Of a stretch of DNA of 64,000 bases, positions 34,501-46,500 are shown in pieces; positions within the stretch are counted from its first letter, which is position 1, and the number at the start of each line of letters is the position of its first letter. The stretch is from the NCBI GenBank assembly GCA_907163375.1, contig CAJQUW010013671.1, positions 124,001-188,000 of the forward strand, in the 5' to 3' direction. The notes under the pieces are model-generated. The model searched no databases. It saw only the letters and a program-made list of their open reading frames with translations, and was not told the DNA's origin. The DNA comes from Prostheceraeus crozeri. Lineage: Eukaryota; Platyhelminthes; Polycladida; Euryleptidae. The position numbers and the translations under genes were made by a program.

Positions 34501-37500
34501 ACTTCACATTGATTCCATTTATCCACCGAAGCAATTATATGCACTTTTAACTTATTGTTGAATTTGACATACTCTCATACCAAACAACATAAAAAATTGT
34601 GGCAACTAATCCAGGGGCGTAGCCAGAAAATCAGTTTGGGGGGGGGACAAGGTTCCGATGAATTGTAATTCTTAAAACTGGTATTAAATTACATTATACA
34701 TATTATTTAATTACATTACATTATACGTGTACAGCACCTACTTCCAATGATTTTAATTGACGTTTAAGGAATATACATTTTAAGACTTTGTATAACTATA
34801 GTGTTACTATGTGTTACATGTATACATTTAAGCGTATTAGAATCTGAAACACCTGTTGGAAAATAAACAATTTTCATTTCATGATTTAGCGTCTCATTTA
34901 AATGTTATATCCAAAATTATAAGATGAATGTTTCTATACCGTGGTTTGCACATGAATAAATAATCAAAAAGCCGAGTTTGGTTCAATGTTGATTCAAAAT
35001 GAAATGCCTTTTTCGATAAACATCGAGTCAGCCAATATACAAAAAATCGCTCTCAATATTTCATTGCATTTTTTGCGATAAATATCCGATAATAGCTCTT
35101 CAATATTTTTACAAACTAGTTTTTTATTGTTTTCCGGTTGGCCTCTCTGAATAACTTAGGAACATTACAAAAATGTGCGCCTACACGTTTATGGAGGTAG
35201 ATTATATTATAAAACATTCAGTTCTTTGTAACGTTTAGAGAAACTGGGCCCTATAGATTTAGTCCCACTGTTAAATTTGGCTGAAGAAGACGCATATCGT
35301 TCGATTTAGACTGTAAACTTTACTAAACTCAAAGACGGTTGATTAATTATTGTCTCTGGGTAAATGAAAATATTAGCCTATATACGCTGTAACCGACAAC
35401 CGTACAGCCAAAAATACATCCCGATCTATTTAAGTGATGATTTGAAATATTGATAATACGTTGTGCAGAATCTATACACTGCTTCAGACAAAAGATTTAT
35501 TATAAGGGTTCAAAAGAAAAGATTCTTCTGGTACTTCCAAGCGATTATTATTGCGTGTGCGACGTTTCGCCCCAAAGGCTTAATCATGCACGAATGAAGA
35601 TGTACAGCGCAACATTCACATCATACGACCGAAGAAAATCGATAAAGAAAATTATCACGTAAGCACATGTTAAGGTTAAAAAATTCTACTGATAACAAAG
35701 ATTAAAAGTACCATGAAAATTAAGAAAATCTTGACGCGGATGTGCAAAAGTTCATATGGTTGAGAAAGATTCTTGTCTGTTCATAGCTTGGTTACCAGCA
35801 TCCTTGATGTATCTGCTTTCCAAGCTCCTTCTCTTCACATAACCTTTTGTCAGGGGGTAATTGACTCAAAATACTTCTTTCCACAAAATCCATGTAAATT
35901 ATAGCCAATTGAGGGGCTATGGAATTTCCCATCGAGAGGCCATCATTTTGCTTATAGGTAGTACCATTCATAGGAACGAAATCATTTTCCAAAGCCATTG
36001 AAACTAGCGTCATGACATGATCGATGTCCACACTCAAAAATCTCATTTCTGTGTGAATGTCGCGAAACGAATTGTCTCAATACTGTGAAGATACCAGGTT
36101 CTCCATAGCCCCTCAATTGACTATAATTTACATGGATTTTGTGGAAAGAAGTATTTTGAGTCAATTACCCCCTGACACTATATGGAAACGGTATATTGAT
36201 GACGTTTGGATTGTTTGGCCAGCAGATATCTCCGCTACGGAACTGTTGAGCACGTGCAACTCCGTCTCCAAAGCCATACAATTTACCATAGACCAACCGA
36301 GAACCAGCGGCTATCTTTCCTTTCTCGACTGTGAAATACAGCTATAGTTTTGACAATACGTTCACTTTACACGAAGGAGATAAACAGTGGCTGCATTTTC
36401 CCTTGGAATGCGGGAGGACCTATTTCTCAAAAACGTGGAATATTGATCGGGGAACTTATTCGAGCAGAGAGACGGTCCGCAAGCGAAGCAAACCGTCATT
36501 ATTCCATCGATTTGATTTTTAACAAATTCGTGAGAAATGGATATCCATTGCCATTTATCAAAAAGACATACAGAAAGCTAAGATCTAGAGACAAGCCTAA
36601 ATCGAAGAAGGATAAAGAAAAGAAAATCTTCATGAAAATTCCCTTCATTGATGAAGTCTTGAAACGGAAGATATCCAGCTTGATGAAAAGAACAGGTGTA
36701 CATGACCTGATGAACATTTGGTACGACTCTGGAAGCAGCTTAAAACGGAGATTCCACCCCCTAAGGAAAGGCCTCAATGCTCTGCCGATTGCTGTGCATG
36801 TAACTTTTCTAAAAAGGAGAAAGATTCCTGTTTTGAGAAAAACCTGATATACAAGATAACCTGCAAGTTGTGCTCGAAATACTATATCGGTGAGACATCA
36901 AGATTGGTAGGGACGCGCATAAAGGAAACGAAATGTCGAGTAATCCCTCTGCAGTGAAGGAACACTTTGTTTCTGACCATAAAGGACATTAAATGAATAT
37001 TGAATGGGAGATCGTGCACCGAAATCTGAAAGGTTATGTGAAGAGAAGGAGCTTGGAAAGCAGATACATCAAGGATGCTGGTAACCAAGCTATGAACAGA
37101 CAAGAATCTTTCTCAACCATATGAACTTTTGCACATCCGCGTCAAGATTTTCTTAATTTTCATGGTACTTTTAATCTTTGTTATCAGTAGAATTTTTTAA
37201 CCTTAACATGTGCTTACGTGATAATTTTCTTTATCGATTTTCTTCGGTCGTATGATGTGAATGTTGCGCTGTACATCTTCATTCGTGCATGATTAAGCCT
37301 TTGGGGCGAAACGTCGCACACGCAATAATAATCGCTTGGAAGTACCAGAAGAATCTTTTCTTTTGAACCCTTTATATTATGGAACCGGGTACGTGGAGGA
37401 CTCGGCCTCAGGGACATATCACAAAAGATTTACCGTATTTTCTCTATTAAGAGCCCTACCTCTATTAAGCGCCCCTCTCTAATAAGAGCCTCCATCCAAA

Positions 37501-40500
37501 TTGAAGAAGTTAATGAGCGCCCCCTCTCTATTTAGGGCCCCCAGAGTATTAAATAGCGATAAAATGGCATTATATATCGTCCAAGAAGATAACTACCGGT
37601 ATTTGTAGCAATTTCTCAATTCAACGTGCCCCAAAACATGACAAAGTGCAGTACCGGTATATAGAATATCAAATAAGATAGCATATACAACATCAAAAAG
37701 TCACTATTTCGAGCAGTTTCTCAATTCGATGTGCTACATCAGAAGATCTATCAAGCTGTTTAACTATCCTTCGTTGTGGCAGGGATGAATTCGCCTCCAC
37801 CTGAGTGCGCGTACGTGTCTTCATGCAGTCATTAACAATAGCTTACGCTCTCACGACAAGGTCATTATGAATTCAAAGAAATTGAGAACTTTTACTGTGG
37901 AAGATAAACTTCGTGCGATCGATACTGCCAAACTCAAATCGAAACATACTGCAGCTCGAGTCCATCAAGTCTGCCCGAAGAATACGAGAGTGGTGTAAGC
38001 AGGAGAACCAACTAAGATCGGTAGTCAACAAGAAGAAGGTAAAGCGACTATCAGGTGGCGGGAGACCACTTAAGTGCCAACATGTGGAAAATGAATTGAT
38101 CAAGTGGATTCAAAATCAACGAAAACAAAGTTTGCGTGTAAGTCGAATGATGGTCCAAAAGAATGCACAGGCTCTGTTCGAACAGACAGATAATGCAGAA
38201 AAAGACGGAACGTTTCTGTGCCAGTAATGGATGGCTGGAAAAATTTATGGCCAGAAACCATCTGAGCCTCCGTAAAAGGACAACGATTGCACAGAAAACT
38301 CGTGAGGATATCTCCAATAAGACTATCAGCTACTTATTGTTTGTGGAGGGTCTTAGAAGAAATTGTGCATATTCTAATTCATCAATTGGTGCTGCTGACG
38401 AGACGGCGGTCTGGATCGACCCAACTGAAGACCACACGATCGACCAGGTTGGGAGTAAGACAGTGAGTCTGCTCAGTACCGGTAACCATAAAGCCAAATT
38501 TACTGTTCTTCTCGCAATGGGAGATGGAAGGAAAGTCACCCCATTCATCGTCATTAAAGGAAAGAAAGTCCCTGCAGAATTAAAGGATTTCAAAAATGCG
38601 GTGATTAGAACAAGTGATAATGGATGGATGAACGAAGCACTGACATTGGAGTTGTTGACCAAGTGCTGGGGAAGTTTAGCATTCGGCCGCCGACTTCTGG
38701 CATGGGATTCCTTCCGCTGTCACAAAACACCAGTGGTCAAAGCGGCAGTCAGCAAAATGAGAACGGACATGGCCATGATTCCGGGCGGATGTACAGGCAT
38801 ACTCCAGGCACCAGACGTATCATGGAATAAGCCGTTTAAAGCTGCATATGTGAAGTTATACGAAGATTGGCTCTGTGTTACGGGATCATCAAAAGAAAAT
38901 CGAACAGAGGCTGGAAATGCACGAGCTCCCAGCAAGCTGCTAGTGTGTCAATGGGTGGTGGACGCATGGAGAAGCATCTCAAAGGAGATTATTCAAAAGT
39001 CGTTCAGAGTGTGTGGATTGACGACTAAACTTGACGGATCCCAGGACGAGGAGATTGTGGCGGTCAGAGAATTGGGAATTCTTAATCAACTGAAAACAGC
39101 GCGTGAGTCGACAGTACCTTATGATGAGATCGAAGAAGATGTGAGCTGCAGTGACGATAGTGTAATCGCAGACTCGGACGCTGAGAGTGAGCCTGAATCT
39201 GTATAACTGATGACGTTAGTTTGTTTGTATGTCTGAGTTTCTGCCATATAGTTTTGAATTAAAAGTTTTTCATTAGCTGAAAATTTATATTTTCATTTTC
39301 TTTAATTTGCACGTTAAAGACTGTATAGAGGACATAAGAGTAGTTATAGATTAGTGTTGGTGGATACTGCATTTAAAATAATGTAAATAGAAAACAAAAT
39401 AGATGTTGTTATTTTATATTCATGTCAGTTTATCAAATTATTCTATACATGCAATATTTATTATATATGAAAAGCAAAATGTTTGGTAGAAAAAGTAGGT
39501 CTTCATTAATTAGAAAAATATATTAAGGGCCCACCTCTTATTATAGCCCCTCTCTTATTATAGCCCCCCTTAAAAACCTCGTTTGTAAATTAGCGCCCCG
39601 GGGCTCTTAATAGAGGAAATACGGTATTAAGCAAGTGCAAAATTTAGTCGGCGTGAGCTCAAGGCAAAACGTTTGATAACACCATCAATACTTGATGTGA
39701 GGCGCCTATGAATCTGAAGAAGGACCAGTGATTTCAGACGGGTCTCAGTCATCTTTGATCGAATTGAGGATAGCGTCTTTTCAACTTTTGAGAAAGTTCT
39801 TTCAGCTTCAGCAGTTGTGATCGACAGAGGTGCCAATATTCGTCACAAAATTTTGATGTTTGTTGCTAATCTGGATGTAATTGCATTAACAAAGATTAGG
39901 AAAGTCGCACCTCTTAATGTTAGTCAGTTCGAAATACTTCAAATAAAATATATGTCGATGTACAACAAGAATTGTTAAGAAAATATTTTAAAATTCAGAT
40001 TTAGAATTTACAAATACTTTTTAACACTGCTTACACGTTTGGGGGGGGGCATGGCCCTGGTGGCCCCCCTTGGCTACGCCCCTGAACTAACCAACAATAG
40101 CCAAACAAATACAAAATTCCCATTTATGATAGTTGGAGAATGCTACGCGCATGAAGGATATTGACATACTAAAGATAATATTTTCAGATCGTCCGTAGAC
40201 ATCAGATGCCCTAGGAACGCTCCACGACTATCATGGGAGAAATATTTGGCAGGTGACCATATGTCGGTGGCTGAAGAACTGGGTCACTAGTCACGGCTCC
40301 TTGATACTGCTTTGGACATGGCACAAAGTCGGTCAATGTGGAGTCTTCATTCGAAATGTTAGAAATTCAACCGCTGCCAGCCACAACCACACCTGTTTGC
40401 ATAGATAACTACTGTTGCGTATAAGTTCAAGTTCGAGTGATTTGAGATCGGATTTTAGCACGATATCGATGTGATAACAAATCTACTTACCGTAAAACCT

Positions 40501-43500
40501 GTAATAGATCGCCACGCACGGCGGTGTATTTTCAACCCTCTCTTGCGTGGCGGTCTGTAACGTTCTTGAAGCGTGGTTGTCTATTTTTCAACATTTCCGA
40601 GTCCAAAAGTAACAATAAATGTCTCTTCAATAAATCAGGGTTTTGCGTGCATGTTCCACTTGTAAATTTCTCAAATGACTAGATGCCAGTGTTGCCACAG
40701 CGGCCAACTGCAAAGAATTCCGCCGCGACGGTCTAGGTGTGCCGATTCCTAGACCTATGTATGAATCGCTTTATTAAAGATAGGTAAAGCAATTTTGGGG
40801 ATCGATTTGCAGTCATACGCACGTACATCACGCAATTTAGCCTATGTAAATAATGATGCATACTAAATTGAGTAACCTGATTTTTCTTTTGTTTCCCATG
40901 CCCTCCCATCATAGGTACCTTATAATTATTAATTCAGTAATGGATTCCAAAGCATTGAGTTTAATGCGCATCACATATACTTCAATTGCAACTCTACCCA
41001 TTCACTGATCAAGTAATTCAATTTGAAAAAATAGCACAAAACAGATGCTGAGTTACGTAGGCCTACTGATGGGACCATTCCATTAATAAGAGAGGCTAGA
41101 CAACATCTTGAACAGAGGCTTTATCATTTTAATGACTTATATAATTTTCGGTTCTCCTTGGTATGCACCCTACGTGCACGGTGCATGGCAATAAGAAAAA
41201 ACATGTATTAAAATATAATATCTATCTTAACAAAAGGATCAAATATTGCAATCGCAACATGCTGCTTAAAAACGAATATAAAGCTTAAAACAAAAAAGAG
41301 AGAATTACGTGAAACCCAGAGGAAATAGTTTCGTAAGTCAATAAAACAACAAAAAAATCACTGGTAACAGGAATCCAAACACAAACTGACCGATGAAGTC
41401 ACCAATAAACGCGATGCCATTGCTTTGATTTTTCGAGGATCTCTCAGGCTTTGATTCGTCAACACATATGACACAGTCTAGACAACATTAAGAAGTTTTG
41501 ATTTTAGAAGTAATTTCAGAGAGATTGAAAATCTAATGGCTAAATCGCTAAATCATGACGAGGTGTGAAGCGAGTATCTGAGATTGAAACGTTCCAATAC
41601 TGTAGGAACATCATACAAGTTGAGACGGACAAGAAGCTGAAAATCCGCATCTGCGTTTGCTACCTGTAGGATAATTAAGCTTGCGCCGAATGATCAAAAA
41701 ATAGGACCGGCGGAATTCTCAAATTCCAAGAATTCCGCCACCACCTCAAGATTTCCGCCGATTCCGCCAATTCTGCCGCGGCGGAAAATTCCGCCGCTGT
41801 GGCAACACTGCTAGATGCTCTACTAAATACCCGATGTATTATGAAATTACTTACATTTCGGGTAATTAGTATGACTTGTTATTTTATGATTGAAACTTGA
41901 TTTGATATTAATACATGTGTGACTGATATTCAATAAATCTTTTTTGCTACATAAAATAATTTTTGACAATAAAATTCAATACATGTTTGATCGATATTCA
42001 ATATATTAATTTATAGGTATTATTGTCAATAAATATTTAGGCCTTATTCACCCGTATACTAGTAATAAAGGCTCAGCCCTCAACAAGATATTTAACTACA
42101 TCCATCTTCTATGCCTATATTATGTAAGTCAGATGACTGTCTATAAAGAAAACAAGATGAGCAATGCGAATCGTGATTAACATTGTAGGCGCTTGATAAA
42201 TTTAAAGCAATTGCTAATAATGCGGAAGTCAAAGACGCATTTAGAAGACAGAAAAACACATGAAGTACCACTAACACATCACATCGGACTGGTCTTACAC
42301 AAACAAATATCTTGGTACCCAATACTTATACTGCCAAATAATAGGAAGGCACGATCTGTTGCAGGCTTTACAGCATGTCTTTGGATCAAAGTGGATTCCT
42401 AGTATCTATATAGAAATCAATGTTTTCTCCAAATATCTGAACAGGGATGTTATATTGAATAAAATCAAAGATTTTGAAATTAGTGTAACATGAAAGAACC
42501 ACACACGCTAATGCAGGATTACTAAAAACACACACTTTCGATTTACCTTTCCTTTTCAAACCTGAAGTAGAAATGAAGATATCAAACAATCACTGATATT
42601 CATCGGCTCCAAAATGACGAAGTTGCACAGAGAATCTAGCCTCATTTCATTCACAAATATCGGTACAATTATTGTTGTGAGTGAAATTGATTAATTTACT
42701 GTGGTCAGAGTCGTTAATAATATAACTTGATTTTATGAGCACAGATTCGGTCAGTTTGAGGACACGCTGTAGAGTACATCTGCACAAAATGTAATTATTA
42801 ATTCAAATGCAAGTACGCCTAGGAAAAAATGAGGCTCTCTCCAGCGTACAAAATTGCTAATACAAGGGATCATTCCAGGGGTTAACTCCTACTGAAATAA
42901 ATTATGGCGATAAGGCTAAATCTTTATTGAAAATATTTCAAACTAGTTTGTTAAAAGCAGCAACAAATGTAAGATTTATTTGAATTAAGTTATTTCTCGA
43001 TCCATACTCGATTTTGAACATTGAGGTTGTACAAAACGGAGGACGTTTAGCTGTTTGGAATTATGATGTCAGCATCCTACTCCCAAATTATCTTTGAGGC
43101 TACCCATGAACTTCATATACCTGATCAACAGTTTAAGTGATTAAACAGTAAGCCACGAGATAACTGAATACGTCAATTGTTGACTTCAGAATTAAATTAA
43201 CATGACTATATTCAAATTGATTATGCGACTGATGATTTAAGTGTGTTAGTTGATTAGAGCTGCATACATGTACATTGTACATGTATAGAAAGCAAATCAG
43301 ATGTAAGTGAATAAATCACATGAGTATAAGTCTACCGAGATAAGGGCCTATTATTCATAGTGTGAGAAAAATAAATCCCACAATCAGCAGATTGGAATTG
43401 CTCACTTGATTATAGTAATGTGTTGCGACTTCCGACATGTGTTTGTTGACATTATTTTGAAACTAATAAAAGACGCCATACAGGATGCTGCTGACGAAGA

Positions 43501-46500
43501 AATACACAACGTACAATGTGAAATCTCAAATTTTCAGAATGCAAGAAAATAATGTCTTATTCTATCTAATGATTAAACAATACTTAAATATTGGAAACGA
43601 ACTGCGGTATTTGATGCTTTAACACCTAGCGTTAGGTGGGAGACTACTAATCTATTCGACCAGTTTGCCCTTCGCGTCAATCATGGTATCATGCAGTCCA
43701 ATAGTAATCTGATGACAATCATTTCATGACACCATTATTTCTGACAAACGACACCATAGCCAGTATCGACTGTCAGTGTCACTCTCGGTACAGAAGCTTT
43801 AGGAGATGCAGGCCTCCCTGCGCGCCTAGTCCATGAAAAAAACATGAAAAATGGAAACTTTCTAAAAAATAGGAAAATGATAGGATATTTATAATTGTAA
43901 ATAGGATTACCAACCTCATGCGTGAAATGTTTCTAAAAGACTACCAGATATTAAATTTCAAGAAATGCAGTACAAACTACATGGACTCGATCCTAATCAA
44001 ATGGCAACAGACATACTGGTGCATTCGACCACAACGGACAAACTCTATTTGATGGGAGCTTTCTATTCGATGATAAGAAAAATTGAGCAGCAGAAGAAAT
44101 ATTACGCCTCAATCCGAGAAGCAGTGCAAAAAATCAAATGAAGGAACAATAGAGCAAAATTCAATGAATTTTGTTTATTACGAAGTTAGTTCCTTCTTCT
44201 AGTTCTGTCAACGTCAACTTCTCTTCCTCAACCTTAAGCTGCGTCACTGTCGTCTTGGAAAACTCATTCTGTGCTGCTTTCAACTTGCTCTCCGCGGTCT
44301 CAATCATGGCTTGTGCCACGACTATTTGAGTGGCATCATTCGATTTGACAGAATGACTGCATTCTGAAAATCTTTTGCAGCTTCGAATAGCAGCTTATTT
44401 GCAGTCGTCATCAACTGGTGTTGTTTGCCTCTCCAATCAACAATTTGGCTTCATTTTCTTTTTTCAACTTCTCCTCCGCTTTCTTCGAGATTTTTTGGGA
44501 TCAAAGGCTTTCCAAAACGGCATTTTGTCGTACATCTTCCTTTTATTTTCCTGCCAATTCTCGCTTCTTCATCTTCCCCTCCATACGCCTCTGTTACTCT
44601 TCCAAACACCATTTGTAATTCCAATGAACTTCTCTGCTACGTAGGATTGACTCCTCTCTAATGGGAACTGCCTCCGGCTTGTTCGCATGACGACGAATTC
44701 GGGATGCCATTGATGATCACTCTAACTTGTCCGATTAGACGTGACAATCATCGAGAAGACTTGCTCTTCTTCGATTTCTATACGTGAAATGACAATACTT
44801 TTCTGCGGGATTGCTCACCTGCTTGGACTATGCTCCTCTATGACGGTTCGTTAATTTGAAACACCTGAACTGTATTGGTCAACGCTCGTTGTCATTTCAT
44901 CTTTAGGAATGTGATGTCTCTAACATGACACCATTCGTCCACTGATCTATCGCAATCGATATCTCTGCCATGGCGATCGCCAACCTAAGCACTGCATCTA
45001 TTAACCAAGCAACTCCATTTCCTGTTGGAAAGGTGACGGATTGGTCAGTCGCATACACGATGACTGCTGCAAACCCCACGAGAGCTTGACGATGTAATAA
45101 CTGGTTAAACTTCATCAAACTTCTTCGTGTGTCCTGAAAATCAAGCTGATTTTCGACAAGTACACGTTGGTGTCTTTCACATTTTAGTTTGAGCCTGTTG
45201 CTTTATTCTTCATTATTCTATTGAACAATTTGTGAAGAAAGTCTATCATTCGATCACAGGCACGTGGATCATTGTTTGCCTAGACTGAAGGGAAACTGGC
45301 TCCATTACATGTTACTGTACGTGTGATTATTCATTCAGTTTCAAAAGTTGTCATAAAAGTATTGTGCATTACATTAAATGATATTGTAAATTAATACATT
45401 AATTATTATTGAGATGCTAAATGGGTCATGCACCCAATAGTAGTGCTCTAGAGTCGTGCCAAGTATTGACCTAGTAGAGTTTGGTATTATGTGTGAATAA
45501 TTACTGAAGGCGCGATGTTTTTCCTAAGATGTTGAGTAGTGACGACATTGCAAGTTAAAAAATCAATTAAATAATTTTCAACAACTAATTGCAAGTCAAT
45601 CTAGCAAGTCGGCAGAGAGCATACGGACTAAAAACACAGAAAAAGTCTGACTATGTCAGCACGGTTCAATCCCCCAATGAGTGAACACGCCTTCCTCCAT
45701 GCTGCATTCTGATGTTTGGGCCGTCATTACCCAACATTAGAAGAGCAAATAACTACAGCTTTGGCTCTTCGATCATACGGATTATCTTCTGTAAGATCAT
45801 CACTAGTGGCCTATGAAAAAAGTTCTTGAATTATGACTCAATGAAAATGTTGCCTAATGTATATAAGAGCTGTAGATATCAAACATCGAGCATTTGCGTC
45901 ATAATTCAAACAAAAAAATGAGCGCACGGAGGCCTGGGGAGGTACAAAAAGAAGTAATCATGTCCTACGTCCGTCACTTTTAAAAAGCACACAGTACCTA
46001 ACATTAATTGTAAATGTTAATCACTAGATTAATGAATTAGACGACCAAAAGCTGGGAGGAAACATTAATTTTTCAACTTACCAAGCCATTCATTGTTCTT
46101 TTGCTGAATTGAACTGAGGAGCGATTCCTGTTGGCTGATAGTTTTTGATACCAGCTCACGTAACGGAGCGAAAATTGAATTCAAATGTCCGAGGGATAGC
46201 GATTCTTCGTCGATTGCCCCATCTTCAGCCAAAGCTTTTGAGAAAAGAGACGGTATGTCATCACAATTGACATCATTGATTTGTGTTTCCAAATCAGATC
46301 GTTCCGTCTTCATTTGTTCAACCTAAGAAAAGCATCAATGATCTTAATATATTGAAATCAATCGACATAGCTAGTAACATACTAACAATAAATAATATTA
46401 GTTATCTATATAAGCTTACTTTGCCAACATAGTGAGGCCAAATTCAACCAATCGCGCAAACCTGGAGGTTATTTCCTATTCATTCAGATTCTTCATCCTC

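Larger units (their letters stand above)
35500..37420 (+). mobile_element. Penelope-like element with GIY-YIG, broken
   Basis: Flanked by a perfect 12-bp duplication ACAAAAGATTTA (35488-35499, 37421-37432). About 340-bp terminal sequences (35507-35845 and 37035-37375) are inverted copies. On the plus strand, 36057-36350 encodes Penelope RT (IAPQLTIIYMDFVERSIL, WKRYIDDVWIVW), and 36718-36957 a GIY-YIG endonuclease (NLIYKITCKLCSKYYIGETS). A shortened inverted piece of the same RT lies at 36050-35790. It is broken in several places but the terminal repeats are still nearly identical, so it is fairly young. Confidence 0.88.
34612..40084 (-). mobile_element. hAT element carrying Penelope and pogo insertions
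   Basis: Ends CAGGGGCGTAGCCAG (34612) and GGCTACGCCCCTG (to 40084) are inverted. The 8-bp target duplication is AACTAATC/AACTAACC (34604-34611, 40085-40092; 7 of 8 match). G-rich tracts lie just inside both ends. The C-terminus of a hAT transposase is at 39836-39627 (-). The rest of the transposase is gone or unrecognisable. Without its two insertions it would be about 1.35 kb. Confidence 0.9.
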
